From positions 9,964,001 to 10,028,000 of the forward strand of contig NC_046676.1 in the NCBI RefSeq assembly GCF_003369915.1: a DNA stretch of 64,000 bases, given 5' to 3'. A program made the position numbers and the translations under genes. The DNA is from Drosophila miranda (taxonomy: Eukaryota > Arthropoda > Insecta > Diptera > Drosophilidae). The notes beneath the pieces are model-generated. The model ran no database searches, had not been told where the DNA came from, and worked only from the letters and a program-made list of their open reading frames with translations. Shown piece by piece: positions 48,649 through 60,819 of this stretch (position 1 is its first letter; each line of letters opens with the position of its first letter).

Positions 48649-51126
48649 TTAGGCCGTTCCACCGCGCACCACAACAATGACGAGATGATCCTCCTTGAGG
48701 GCTTCCTCGGTGAGGCTGACGCACGTTCGCTTCAGCAGCTCTGTAGAAAAGTCACAGGGAGGGAAGGCATACAGAACTCCCGTCGCCTCGGTCTCCTTGT
48801 TCAGCAAGGAGATCACACCAGCCGCCTCCTTTTGCTTTAGGTAGGACACAAGGTTGCGCAGTGGACGCGTCTGAACGCTTGTGTCATCGCAATTGGTGTC
48901 CACCGTGGATCCGGCCAGACCCATGAAGATGGCATGCGCCGAGGAGGAGGCGATGCGCTTCTGCACATCATCTAGCTTTGGGGGGTCGAGGCGCAGTCTC
49001 TGGGTTATGCGTAGGTTATGCTTGCCCTCCTCGTCCCGCATCAGAGACTCCACGATGTCCGTGTCACCGTCTGTCAAATGGAACTTGGCCGGGAAGAGGG
49101 AGCTCTTCAGGATCAGAGCTCCAGTCCACACCGTGCCGCACTTGCGCGCCACTTCTGGTACTGTGGTGGCCGTGCCGAGTGCATCGTTGCGTCGAGTCGA
49201 GGTGTCCGAGTCGGAGCCTGGAGAACGGCCGCGCTTGAGGGGCGAACGAGAACGGGAACGCTCAACGCCAGGTTCGCGTGAAATGGAACGAGCTGTCCGA
49301 TCGTAGGACTCGCCCGGTGGCCGACGCCACTCATCATCCACTCCGCCCGGTGGCGGCACCGAAGAGGGCCCTCCGCCCAGCGCCCCAGGGTGTGGAGGCC
49401 TGTGTACATCATTGTGATAGTGATACATGCCGCGACCACGTCCGCGATAGCCACCACGACCGCGGTAGCCGCCACGCGGCGGATAGGGGGAATAGCCGCC
49501 CCGGGGGGCATATACAGGTGCCTCTTCGTAGTAGGGATCGTACTCCGGACGTCGATACTCCAGTGCACTCTCATCGTACGGCGGCTTGGATGTCTTAAAC
49601 GAGGAGGCCGCTGGTGTGGCTCCCGGCAGCTCTGCAAAATCAGTGCGCAGTCTTCGCTCCGGACCACCCAGGGGGAAGCCTCGCATCTCCTTGACCGCTG
49701 CTGTGGCTGCCTCCACAGTCTCGTATTGTATGTACGCGTAGGGCTCTCCCTTTTGATACTCAATCTTCTTGATGGCCCCAAAGCGGTCGAATTCTCGCTC
49801 CAGCTGTGTCACCGAGGTCCAAGCACCCAGTCCGCCGATCCACATGCGTGTAGCTGGCGTCACTTTTCCGTAGCCAATCTTACACTGGAACTTGCCAATG
49901 TACTGTCCGGAGAGTTCGATTTTGGCCCGATGAGCCATGTCAAGATTCTGGTACCGCACAAAGGCGAATGCGTTTCCGGTGCCAGGCGGCGGCCGCTTTA
50001 TATCGATGTCGTCGACCACGCCGTACTTGCTGAATATGCGACGCAGCTCATCGTCGGCTATGGTCACCTCCAAGTTGCCAGCGAAGAGAGTGCGCGTCGC
50101 GAGCGGATCATCCTCGGGCTGCACGTGGTGCAGATAGTTGGGAAACTTGTCCTTTTTGCTCTCGGGCTTTTCATACGGAACGTGCGGTGCCCGCGGCGCC
50201 ATGGGCCTCATGGGGGGATACTGATGGGGCGGAGGATGACCTCCGTGCAGATGATGCGGATGACCACGGTGCATCGGGGGACCACGTGGTGGATGAGGAT
50301 ACTCGTGGTGCATGGGACGGTACTCGCGTGGATGCACTGCATGCGGATGCATATGCGGTAACGATCCGTAACGATCGTACGGATCAATCGGAGGTCGACG
50401 GTGGTCGATGGGCCCTGGTCCCATGGGCGAGCGCGAGTAGTGGTAACGTTCGTAGTCCGGCGGCGATATAGAGTGCCCGCGAGGTCTGTAAATAGTTCAG
50501 GTATCGGTAATTGCTCGCAGGAAACAACTACAGCTCAGAGCTAACGAATCATACCTGAAGTCAGGACGGGGGATCGATTTGTACACTGGCTCCACCATCA
50601 CCATTTTGTCGTAGATGATCAGGCGCGGCTTGTGATGCTTCGCCTCTCGAGCATCGTCGGGTGTGCGGAAGCACACATAAGCCACCCGCTCGTCGAGGTC
50701 ATGCGTGATGCGAACACTAAAGTCCCCGAATTTCTTGTATTCGCGGTAAAGCGTCTCCTCGACGAACTCGTCCGGTGCCTTTGGCGGCAGTGCACTCACA
50801 CACAAAACCTTGTAGGCGGCAGGGCGTTCCGCAGACGGTGGCCCACGCATATACTGCTCCCTATGCGGCGATCCGTAGCGGCCACGTGGACTCGGTGACC
50901 TATCCAAGCGGCGTCGCATGCGCTCCGGGGAGACGCGCTCGGGCGAGTCGCCTGGCACTCCGCTGCCATTGTCGTAGCCGCGTCCTATGCTCCTGGAGTT
51001 CCTGGGAGGCAAGGGTCCTCTGCCTGGACCAGGGCCTGGGGAGCGCGAGGCGCTTCGCTTCATGTTGTGGATTTTGACTGTGATGCGATCGAGTTCAGGT
51101 CCGGGTCCGTCTCTATGACTACTCAT
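48649..51126 (-). CDS. nito: Spenito, SPEN-family RNA-binding protein (RBM15-like)
   Basis: Two exons (50555-51126, 48649-50485) give 802 aa. An N-terminal SR/G-rich region precedes RRM1 (about 105-180, YKVLCVSALPPK). A His/Pro/Arg-rich linker follows, then RRM2 (about 322-395, RTLFAGNLEVTIADDELRRI), RRM3 (about 404-475, RMWIGGLGAWTSVTQLEREF) and an RGG/SR segment. A C-terminal SPOC domain (about 645-800, CGTVWTGALILKSSLFPAKF) completes the order. Three RRMs plus SPOC is the RBM15/Spenito pattern. Spenito is a nuclear subunit of the m6A methyltransferase complex and is needed for Sxl splicing. The ATG at 51126 is the first in frame. It is divergent from the septin gene. Confidence 0.95.
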
Positions 51127-51839
51127 GAGCGGGTGGGTAATGCTCTTGCAATTATGGGGCTGCCTGAGAAGCTTTTCTCGTGACTATGTCTGCAAGATGG
51201 CCAAGAACAGAGTGAATTGAAAACTTAGTGATGAAATGCGACACGAATAACCAATTAGTTGCACCGTAAAAGTGCCCCTTGGTGAAAAAAGAGAAAAGGC
51301 GACACCGACAATGGCAGAAAAAAAATGGCGGCCGCCACTGACAAAGAAAAAACTCTTTAAGGGTATGTAGGGAGCCCAATGGAAAAAGATTCGGTTTGAC
51401 AATTAAGTCCTTACCACTGTTTTCACTTCGAAACTAAAATATATATTAACTTTAGACAATTCGTCGGTAAAATAGACCAGTTTTCTGGTTTTTTCTGCGG
51501 CGTTGCAAATTCTGTATGCGCTAGAGGTGGACTTTTGGCGATGAGTAGCGAGTCGGAGCATCATTTTCTCCGATATCGGCAATGCAACTCTTCTCGACAT
51601 AACCTTTATGGAGGGAAAATTTCTGTGCTCTTAAAATCCGAATTCAAAGTAACGCAGGTAAACTGAAAACAGGTAAGGAAGCCTTCGTATTTAGGTAATT
51701 AAACTCTCATTATCGCAGCAGATGCTGGGAATCCCGATGACTAGTCTGACGTGTTGGTGTTCTTGAAATTTGGCTATCTAATCATATAAAAGGATACCGG
51801 CAAAGATCTTGAGACTCACAGTTCCGAAGCATAGACGAA
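51127..51839. promoter_or_regulatory. Divergent promoter region of spenito and the septin gene
   Basis: A 713-bp interval between two start codons pointing apart. No exact DRE or Motif 1 was found. Short donor-like sequences (CAGGTAAAC, CAGGTAAGG) at about 51,656-51,680 suggest that the septin leader may be spliced. Confidence 0.4.
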
Positions 51840-53105
51840 ATGGTACATGTAGCAACGGAAAAGGCATCGGCGGCGGTTCCACGACAACTCCAACTGGGGG
51901 GCCATGTGGGCTTCGACACTCTCCCCGACCAATTGGTCAATAAAAGCGTGCAGAATGGCTTCAGCTTCAACATCATGTGTATTGGCGAAACGGCGCTGGG
52001 AAAGTCAACTTTGATGGACACCTTGTTCAACACCAGCTTTGGGTCGGCGCCCAGCACCCACAACCTGCCCAATGTCAAGTTGAAGGCCCACACCTACGAA
52101 CTGCAGGAGAGCAACGTTCGGTTGAAGCTAACAATTTGCGACACGATTGGCTACGGCGACCAGGTTAACAAGGAGGACTCGTACAAGGCGCTCGTCGAAT
52201 ATGTGGACTCACAGTTTGAGTCCTACTTGCAGGAGGAGCTCAAGATTCAGCGATCGATGGCCACCGCCCATGACGGGCGCGTCCACGTCTGTCTCTACTT
52301 CATCTGCCCAACCGGACATGGCCTAAAGTCGATGGATCTGGTGTGCATGAAGCAGTTGGACACCAAGGTCAACATTATACCGGTCATTGCCAAGGCCGAC
52401 ACCATATCAAAGTCGGAGCTGGCTGGCTTCAAGGCGAGGATTCTCGCCGAGCTACGCGAGAACAAAGTTAACATCTATGAGTTTCCCACCGACGACGAGA
52501 CGGTGTCCGAGACGAACGAGTCCATGAACAGCCATGTTCCCTTCGCTGTCGTCGGCAGCACAGAGTTTGTGAAGATCGGCAGCAAGATGGTACGCGCCCG
52601 CCAGTATCCCTGGGGCACGGTGCAGATCGAGAACGAAGTTCACTGTGACTTTGTGAAGCTTCGCGAGATGCTCATTCGCACCAACATGGAGGATCTGCGG
52701 GAGCTGACACACACGCGCCACTACGAGCTCTTCCGCCAGCGACGTCTGCAGCAGATGGGCTTTGTTGATGTGGATTGCAACAACAAGCCGGTTTCCTTCC
52801 AGCAGACATTCGAGACGAAGCGCACCAATCACTTGGCCTGTCTGCAGGCCAAGGAGGAGGAAGTGCGTCAAATGTTCGTGCAGCGTGTCAAGCAGAAGGA
52901 GAACGAGCTCAAGGAAAGCGAGAAGGAGCTGCACACCAAATTCGAGTGCCTCAAGAGGGAGCATCTGGAGGAGAAGGCCAGACTGGAGGAGACCCGTCGC
53001 CTGCTCGAGGAGGAGTGCCAGGAACTGCAGCGCCGCAAGCAGCAGCTCTCCAACGGCAGCAGCCACCTATCGACGCTGACCCTGGGCCGCGGAAAGAAGA
53101 AGTAG
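51840..53105 (+). CDS. Sep5: Septin, intronless (Sep5-like)
   Basis: A single uninterrupted 421-aa frame. Septins are filament-forming GTPases of the cell cortex, needed for cytokinesis and cell shape. Visible GTPase motifs are the P loop [16 protein letters not shown], the switch II segment DTIGYGDQ, and the G4-like AKAD. The septin unique element follows, then a C-terminal coiled coil (about 335-405, rich in [24 protein letters not shown] heptads). The P loop has alanine where most septins have glycine (GExGLGKS), which still fits GxxxxGKS. Lack of introns next to intron-bearing genes fits the known origin of Sep5 as a retrocopy of a Sep2-like gene. AATAAA at about 53,125 fits the poly(A) site. 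Sep2 itself is an alternative name but normally has introns. Confidence 0.88.
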   Translation: MVHVATEKASAAVPRQLQLGGHVGFDTLPDQLVNKSVQNGFSFNIMCIGETALGKSTLMDTLFNTSFGSAPSTHNLPNVKLKAHTYELQESNVRLKLTICDTIGYGDQVNKEDSYKALVEYVDSQFESYLQEELKIQRSMATAHDGRVHVCLYFICPTGHGLKSMDLVCMKQLDTKVNIIPVIAKADTISKSELAGFKARILAELRENKVNIYEFPTDDETVSETNESMNSHVPFAVVGSTEFVKIGSKMVRARQYPWGTVQIENEVHCDFVKLREMLIRTNMEDLRELTHTRHYELFRQRRLQQMGFVDVDCNNKPVSFQQTFETKRTNHLACLQAKEEEVRQMFVQRVKQKENELKESEKELHTKFECLKREHLEEKARLEETRRLLEEECQELQRRKQQLSNGSSHLSTLTLGRGKKK

Positions 53106-53470
53106 GTCACATAACATGAGGGGGAATAAAACTACTGTAAAACCATTTGCAGTACCTAGGATTAAGCCTGTCACATTTTCTATGAAACAATAAAACAACA
53201 GACCCGCGAAACATGTCTGCGACTCTCTTTCTCTCTTGATTTTCCGGATTAGTCCACAGCTGTGACGGATCTGGTTTGCCCGCACCCGCACCCTCTCAAT
53301 CGCAAACATACGTACATATGTTTCCTGCCCGCCCGCTGCAAAGTGTTGATAACAAATACTCTCTGGGCCTCGAGCCTCTCGCTCGCACTTGCCTGCATAT
53401 ACATACGCTCTTCGGCGAACTAGTCTACGGCCTGAGCAGGGGGAACGGGGACAGAAATAATATTATATAT

Positions 53471-54876
53471 ATGCTAACATGGCAAGTCGGCGCGCGGTTG
53501 TTAGTCATTCCGATTCTGACGATGGCAGCGAGTGGTATTAAACTGGAATGTGGCGACGGAATTTGCCTGATTGACGCTGGGTCCCCGCCTCCGCCGGATC
53601 AGGCCCGGTACGACCATTATCGCATCTACAATGTACAATTTGACAATCAGGAGCAGATCGAGTTGTTCCAGAAACTGGAGGACCAGAGCGACAGCCTCAC
53701 ATTCATCGGCCATGCCCGCGAGATTGGCCAGAAGTTGTCCATTCTGGTGGCGGCCCATCGAGTGTCAGACTTTGCCGATCTGCTGAAGACCTACAAGCTG
53801 AAGCATCGTGTTCTGGTATTGCATGGCGATTGAATCTGTTCATTATACGTTGATTTGACCTCTAACATTTGGCCTCTTTGCAGACGTACAACTTTCAGGA
53901 AAAGATCGATCGCAATATGGGCGAGGTGCTGCCCGAGAGCATTGATGCCACACAGTACGACTGGCAGCATTTCTTCCACCTGAAGACCATCTACGGTTGG
54001 ATGGATGTAATGGCGAAGAAGTACCCCGATCTGTTGACCGTGCTCGACATGGGCAAAAGCACTCAGGGCCACGCCATTAAGGGCATCAAGCTGGCCAGCA
54101 AACCGGACAACAAGGCCATCTTCATTGAGAGCGGCATACATGCCCGCGAATGGATTGCGCCGGCCACAGCGACGTACATTATCAATGAGCTGCTGACTTC
54201 GCAGGACGCTGGCGTGCTGAAGCTGGCCAAGAACTTCAATTGGATCATATTTCCCTGCGTGAATCCCGACGGCTACAAGTACACCTTCGAGCATGACCGC
54301 ATGTGGCGCAAGAATCGTCAATTGTTCGGCACCTGCCGCGGCGTAGACCTGAACCGAAACTATCCCGATCACTGGAACTCCACCGGCTCCAGCAGTGATC
54401 CGACGCGGTATGACTTTGCCGGCCCCTCTGCCGGAAGCGAGCTGGAGACCCAGTGCCTCCTCCAGTTCATACGCAGCAACGTCCAGAAGGAGCAGATCAA
54501 AACATACATTGCATTGCATTCGTACTCGCAGATGCTCATGTTCCCGTATGGATATACCAAGGAGCGTGTGTCCAACTACGACGATCTGCAAGAGTTTGGC
54601 AAGAAGGCGGCGGCCGCCATCAAGGCGGAGAGTGGACGCGACTATGTCAGCGGGAGTCTCTACGAGACCATCTATCCCTCGAGCGGTGGCAGCATGGACT
54701 GGGCCCATGAAGAGGCGGGCATTCCGATTGCTTACACATTCGAGCTGCGCGGACCGCCCGACAGCCAGGACCTCTTCATTCTACCCGCCGTGGAAATACA
54801 GCCAACAGCCAGCGAGGCCTTCACCGCCATTCGCACCATTGTGGAGGCAGCCGACGAGAAGGGCTACTACAACTAG
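53471..54876 (+). CDS. Secreted metallocarboxypeptidase, M14 family (CPA type)
   Basis: Two exons (53471-53815, 53884-54876) give 445 aa. A signal peptide (LLVIPILTMAASG) is followed by a propeptide (about 45-115, YDHYRIYNVQFDNQEQIELF) and the M14 zinc peptidase domain. Zinc ligands His201 and Glu204 lie in IHAREWI; the third is the histidine in IALHSYSQ. The substrate-binding DLNRNYPDHW and catalytic glutamate in YTFELRG are present, so the enzyme should be active after propeptide cleavage. In GGSMDW, methionine fills the place that is isoleucine in carboxypeptidase A and aspartate in B, so preference for hydrophobic C-terminal residues is inferred. The later ATG at 53522 would lose the signal peptide. 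From memory it corresponds to CG2915. AATAAA at 54988-54993 fits the poly(A) site. Confidence 0.9.
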
Positions 54877-55053
54877 GAAAGAAGGTCCTGAGGAGCAACA
54901 TCTATCCGATTCTATCCGTTCAACGATCTAGACAGACTTTAAGTACTTAGTGTATCTGACTTATGATAATATCTTTATCTTTGTTTTAATAAACCCGTAT
55001 AAAAAAAACTTTAAATCTTTAAGATAAGCCACTTGAGGTCTGAGGTCTGCGGT

Positions 55054-56711
55054 TTATTGCTGACCCAGATTATTACTGAGGCAGCGTCTGGTTTTAACAG
55101 CCCTGGTGATGTGGTTTCTCGGCGATAGGCGGGGATTGAAGATTGCCTGAACCTCCACCTGACAATCTGCAAGTAAGGGATTGCTTGTAAAGGAATATCA
55201 TATAAATCAAGAGGATCAGAAGAATACCATTCTCAGATAGAAAGAGAGCACGATCGTAGAGGATAATGCTTTCCACAAGCGGCGCAAGCATTAGGCGAAG
55301 CGTGTAGAAGATAACAAGCCGCTTCCAGTGCTTTACATCTGCAACGCATTGCCTAATACTCAGAACCTGCCGTTCTAGCATTTCAAATCGAGTCCCCTGC
55401 ACGGCTTTCTGGAAATAACTATAGACCAGACCATCTGGATATCGAATTATCAAGATAACAAGGAGTGTGGTGCATGACTTACTCGTCGAACGACATTCCA
55501 GGGGCATGTTTCACGTTACGGAGAGCACAGTGCCGTAGATGTGGAAACTGCTGGACAATAATACGTTCGGCGGCGGCCCTAAACGAGTGTATTTTCAGAT
55601 GGTCATATTGACCAGCCTGTAGGCGGTCACGGTACACCTCCATGGCATGGCAAGAGATCTCCCTGGCCTCGTAGCTGAGTTGAGTATCTGTATCCGGTTT
55701 GCTCTGCAGGAACGAACTCAACGGATAACCATGCACCTCCGCGCCGGGATGTGTTGCTGGAGTGCTCATTTTCTGGTAGCAGCAGCCCACGAAGTTCAGG
55801 AACTTGGCTTGCGAGCACCCAAGGAACGTTCGCATCAGGGTCGCCCCCAGATTCCCACACGGATGCAGGCCTATGATTCCAAATCGAAAGTCATCGCTTG
55901 CCAGTTGCAAGGTATCCCGGATCCCGGCGATGAATTGCGCCGGTTGCGTGTTACTCTCCAAACGCTGAGTGAGATGTACAGGTCGCTTGTAGCCGCTGGC
56001 CTCCGTGAGCTTTGATGCAATCGATTCCAGCTTCATATCAATGGCCACTGCTTGCTGATTTAGCTCGGCCTGCATCTCGAAACAGCAGACTTGTATGCCA
56101 AATCCATAGCCCAGAATGCGTGCCAGGTGACCAACGCCTGCTCCGAAATCAACAACGAAATCCACTGGTGTCGTCCGGCAGCTGAGAGCACAAATTTCCG
56201 CCATTCGGGTGATTTCATGTTGCTTCTTTGGCTTGACACGTTTCATGAACAGGTGCTTCAGCTTGTGATGATGCAGCAACGGACAAGGAAACGATTCCTG
56301 CATGCGAAAAGACGATTAGAACCATGACCCTCTTCCTCTTCAGGCTGGGGCTAGAGTTTACCAACTTTGGGTTGATTCTCTTCTGTCCGTGCAATGCAGA
56401 GATTACGAAGCGCTCCTCGCAACGCCAACAACTCCAGCGGCCATACTATGCTCGTAGTGTTGGGAGCAGCTTCACTGTCACTAATGTAGAGCAGCGCTTC
56501 AAATCTTTCTATAGGAATGCTTTCCAGGTGATGTTGCCAACTATCCGGCAGTTTGCTCCAATGGTCATCCACATAAAAGTCCTACGGGAGGCGACTCAAT
56601 TAATAATTGAATAAACTCAAACAATTCACTTACCATAACATAGGCGTTCAAAAGCCATTCGTACCGTTTCAGCAACTCCAAAGAGGATCGCAGTTTTTGT
56701 TTTGTTAACAT
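55054..56711 (-). CDS. METTL25/RRNAD1-family methyltransferase-like protein
   Basis: Five exons (56634-56711, 56366-56581, 55483-56297, 55228-55418, 55054-55166) give 470 aa, close to human METTL25B/RRNAD1. The N-terminal exons match the family (DFYVDDHWSKLPDSWQHHLE). KRVKPKKQHEI precedes the SAM-binding motif I VDFGAGVGHLARILGYGFG. Family blocks follow: GIIGLHPCGNLGATLMR, FVGCCYQKM and, at the end, VEVQAIFNPRLSPRNHI. It is a Rossmann-fold methyltransferase whose substrate is not settled. Intron 2 needs the poor donor GTTGGT (AAA|GTTGGT), because the nearby GTAAAC is out of phase. The stop codon lies within a minus-strand AATAAA at 55053-55058. From memory it corresponds to CG2906. Its leader is occupied by a MITE-like element. 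Confidence 0.87.
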
Positions 56712-56754
56712 CTTTGGAGCCGGTGATGAATTAATACCAAAGCATGATGTACAT

Positions 56755-56981
56755 ACCCAGCAAACAAACAAACGTGACTTTCGCGAAAAGTCCGCCAAAC
56801 TCTCGCAAACGATCTCGCAAGCGAGCAACAGTCTCGCAAAAGATATCGCACGAGGCTCGCAATAGATCCGTTTGCGAGCTATCATAAATCATATCATATC
56901 ATAAATCACAAGTATCATATATCTATCCAATTGCGAGCGTTTCTTATATGATATAGTTTGCGAGCGTTTGGTTTTCTGGGT
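56755..56981. mobile_element. MITE-like element with terminal inverted repeats
   Basis: A 227-bp segment bounded by imperfect terminal inverted repeats: ACCCAGCAAACAAACAAACG on the left, and ACCCAGAAAACCAAACG read inward from the right. Inside are four direct copies of CTCGCAA (56802, 56814, 56833, 56856), then three inverted copies TTGCGAG (56872, 56931, 56958), around an AT-rich centre. There is no coding capacity. No clear target duplication is visible, so the superfamily is unknown. It starts 43 bp upstream of the METTL25-like ATG. Confidence 0.6.
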
Positions 56982-56993
56982 GGTCGTTGTCCA

Positions 56994-57004
56994 CAGTGTG
57001 ACCA
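56994..57004 (-). promoter_or_regulatory. Motif 1 core-promoter element
   Basis: On the minus strand this reads TGGTCACACTG, an exact match to YGGTCACACTR. It points toward the METTL25-like gene and lies 13 bp beyond the MITE-like element. Motif 1 normally sits close to the start site, so transcription should begin near 56,985-57,000 and the leader should run through the element. Confidence 0.6.
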
Positions 57005-57232
57005 GGTACACTGTTGTTTGTTAACAAATAAAATCAGATAAATATTCAAATTTTGTATGAAGGAAAGAAGGCATGTATTTTTTGAGGACCATGTAACGCG
57101 GGAGGCCAACAATTCACCTAGAAAGCACCGCAATCAACATAATTTTATCGCATTAAAAATTAATAAAATTAATTTAGATAGGTCGATAGTGTTTAATGTC
57201 ATTCGACCATAAGTAGAATCGAAAATCGCGGC

Positions 57233-57240
57233 TATCGATA
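57233..57240. promoter_or_regulatory. DRE element (TATCGATA)
   Basis: An exact DRE between the METTL25-like gene and the gene starting at 58078. It could serve the right-hand gene, whose leader would then begin between 57.25 and 58.0 kb. Confidence 0.45.
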
Positions 57241-58077
57241 CAACTGTTAACAATGCAACGAAAAAACGAGTCGTAGTTTTGAAAAGCCTATAGAAGGGGT
57301 ATGGACAACAGGCAAAAGCAGGCAAGGCAAATTGCAAGGTTCGTACGAACCTCACCTCGCGTGTGAGGAAAATATACCTTGAAGACAAAATCTCGATATT
57401 TGGCAAAAGGGGTGGAATTTACCTTGCAAGTGTTGGCTTTTTGGGCCGTTTTGCCTTTTGTCCTTACCCTCTTTTTCATCCCATTATGTAGCCAATGTGT
57501 AGTTACCGTGTAGTTCTGCTGTTTTTGTAAATATTGTATTGTTATAATTTGTACCGCCGCGGTCGGACGCGTCTCGTCTCACTTCCTCCTACTAGGGTAG
57601 ATTAGTATTTAAAAACAACTATATAAATATATTATATTCGGGGAAAACAATCGGTGGACCAGCAGTTTGATTTATGTTTACGTGTAATTTGTCCATGTTT
57701 AAAGTAGTCAAAAGTTGATAGAAGCCCCGCGCGTCCCCTGTGCAGGGAAATGCTTTAATATTTTTTTCTTATAACAAAATTGGCGAGTTAAACAGCAATA
57801 GAGCCAGCCGCAGGCCTATTTACATAATATTGTCAACAAATCACCAGCACACACACACCCATGCAGACTCGAGCGCTTTGAGGAAAATTAACAATTTGCT
57901 TGACGAAGGAGAGTGTGAGGGGCAAACAACAAGATCAAGTTGAGCGAAATGCAAGTGAAAATGCAAATGCAAATGCAACTGGATTTAAATTGAAAAGTGT
58001 CGGACAAAAAAGTGAAAACTAACTCAATTGACATTCTCCTGGGATTGGATCGGCTGCAGGCACAAATAAAAGCAAAT

Positions 58078-58119
58078 ATGTCGAATACTGAAGAGAGCGA
58101 GCTGGACCCGCAAATTCAG
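58078..58119 (+). CDS. First coding exon of a gene running off the right edge (partial)
   Basis: An ATG preceded by GCAAAT begins MSNTEESELDPQIQ and ends at a strong donor (CAG|GTGAGT) in phase 0. The frame is open upstream for 27 more codons but only from a non-ATG codon, after a TGA, so the ATG at 58078 is chosen. The roughly 500 bp upstream look like a leader (CAAATGCAAATGCAA runs). No second exon was recognised in the remaining 5.9 kb, so the first intron is long, and I do not recognise the protein from 14 residues. Confidence 0.5.
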
Positions 58120-60799
58120 GTGAGTGGGGGGCTTCCACCTCTCTGCGTACCCCCTGTGACCCTCAAATATGCACGTGCCCCGTACCAGGCAGTGCCAGGC
58201 GTTTCACTCAAATATACATTCATATATATGTATGTACGTACCTAAGTACATATAGAAAACGCTGCCTTGGCACGTTGTTTTGTTTTTGTGTGTTGCTGCA
58301 ATTGTTGTTCCTACTATTTGTTAGTTCTCTCCCCCTCTTTCTTTGTGTCTCTCTGCTCTCTTTTAATTGGCTTTGACAGACTCTTTACAGGAAAGCGCCG
58401 TTATGTTTTGCATTCCATTTCGTTGGCTCTTTTTATTGCGTGCAACCTTTTTTACGCTTTGCTGACTTTAAGCCACACTCACACAGCAGAAATCAATTTC
58501 CCAAGCGCTTTAACAAATTGCAAGTTTCCTTTCCCATCGAAAAACTAATATTCATTGTGAAAAATGCTGCAGGAATTGTAACTCTCCATCACACGCACAC
58601 ACACTCATAAAGTGCCCCAGGGTCAAGTGTTTGTTTCTTTATCCTCCATTTCTCCCTCTTCGACTCACACTCACTTCCTGGTAATGGGATTATATTTTGT
58701 TCTTTCCTGCGTAATTTCGGAAATTTCCTCTCCGTTCGGGGTACCTAAAACAGATTCAAGTGCAGTTATTGCCCTCTCGCTCCCTCTATATCGCTCTTGG
58801 TGATTTTCGGGAGAGGCCTGGTGGCTGCATGCAAAATTTAATAAATGGAAATACCGAAGCGCACACGCAAGCACTGTACACCCTGTGCTCGTAAAGAAGA
58901 AAGGCCTATGATGTTTGAGCTCTGTTTGGTACATCCGAGTAGGAGAGCTGTAAATGCAGCTTCTACGTTCAAACAGCTCAAATGAATTCGTTGTTACTGG
59001 GTGTTTTACAGTCGAAACATCTCTGGTTTCGGGTTCATTTCGTTATGAGGCAATTCGAGAAAAGAGACGACACAACACAATACAAAGTGTCTGCGTCGCG
59101 TCTCTGGTTCGGTGCTTCGTATCGCCCCCGGCGCATTTTGAATAATTTAAGATTTATTTTGTTACTTGTTCAACAGCGCGAAATAATTTGCAAATTTCTA
59201 GTCGCTGGGCATTAATGGGCATTAAAGGAGGCGATGAATGTGCCGGAGAATATTCCCCGTTTGGATCAAATTGGATCCGCACTAGACCTTCGTTTGTCTA
59301 TTTTTGGAGCCCGAAAACCTAGCGGGAGACGTCACACGCGGCGTAAAAACATTACCGTTGATTCTGGCCATGTGACTTGATTGAAACACTCGATAATGTC
59401 TATAAATATGGTGTGTGCGAAAATATACAATTCGAATGGGAGAATCACACAGAGAAAGAGAGCGAGAGATAAGGTTCTACTCTAAACAAAATTTGTTTTG
59501 CTATGGCATACCGAATGGAATGCGAAACCGGTTAGTGTGAGCTCTCTCATCTATAAAAAATATATTACCAAATACGCAAAAACATCTTGCTTTTTGCTAT
59601 GTATTCTATTTAGCCGATTTTTCAATGTTTTATGCGCGACTTCCTCTTTAGACAAGCTTTGTTTCCTTTCTCTGTTCTCCGCCGTTCTCTATTGTCAATG
59701 ATTTATCAATGGAAAAGGTGGGTTTTGTTCGCTAGTTCTTTGCGCGTGCAGATTCTTTTATCAGAGGAAACTTGGTGACGACAAATGGCATAGACAACGA
59801 AAAGATTAGGGCGGCGATGGCCCAAAGTCTATTTAACTTCAATTCGTGCGCCTCGACAGCTGTTTCTTTGTGTTTTTTCTGCCAAAACACCGAGTATTTG
59901 CGTTTGTTTTTATTTCTGTACAAAATCCCACACGCGTCACGTCTCTGGAAAGCTTTATCATTTGCGTGCCGGGGGAGTTTTTCTACTCGTTTTCTTTGCC
60001 CAAAACTTTCTTCGTCATGAGTCGTATAATTATGTGGCACTTATCGATTATACGATAATTGTTTTCACAGACAAATGGTGGGGACAGGAGGCGAGTTAGT
60101 TGTCTCTATCTTGGAGAGAAAACTGGTGGGAAAAACTTTGAAGCAAATTATAAATAATAATTATCGCACAGCCTTGTCCCAGTAGATAATGCTGGTAATT
60201 TGATTAGCAAAGGAAACTTTATCCACTCCAATGCTCAAACTGATAAAGTTCAATGCCTAAATGACTAACAAATACTTGGATTTGGATGGGTGTCAGTTAC
60301 GCAAGAAAGGTGAGAGTACATAAGCTTCCAGGGGGCTTTTGAAAGGGAATTAGAGAACACCACCGAGGTGGGGGGACAATGATTCAGAAAAGCGGGTCCA
60401 ATAAGTGAGTCAGCGGCGAAAATTATAGACTTTAATAATCGGACTCCAAAAATGTAGTTTTCTTAAACGATCCACTCCATAATACCATAAAAGATTTACA
60501 CCATCTTAAATTATACAAAGCTCTATACCTTTAATTTAGTAATTGATTTTCTCACGATTTAGAGAACACGATTTTAAGTAAAATGAATCACTAAACCATG
60601 TCCAATGACATGCGTCATTAACGTGGCTTTAATTAAGTGTTATGTCGACTCAATTTTAGATGGAAATAATTCACTCAGAAAACTTCGTAATGAACTCAAG
60701 TCTGAATTCTTTTAAGAACTGAAAAAGTACTCGTATTAAATCTAAACTCTCCTAAAAACTGAAAACATATAAAGTACATTAATTCTCTGAAAATGAAAG

Positions 60800-60805
60800 A
60801 AAAAA
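60800..60805 (-). terminator. RNA polymerase III terminator of tRNA-Leu
   Basis: Six A on the plus strand, which is TTTTTT on the minus strand, 14 nt past the tRNA 3' end. Confidence 0.85.
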
Positions 60806-60819
60806 GATCATTCTCTATG

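Noticed and set aside
57997-58077. Upstream extension of the exon at 58078
   Set aside because: The frame is open but begins at GTG after a stop, with no ATG.
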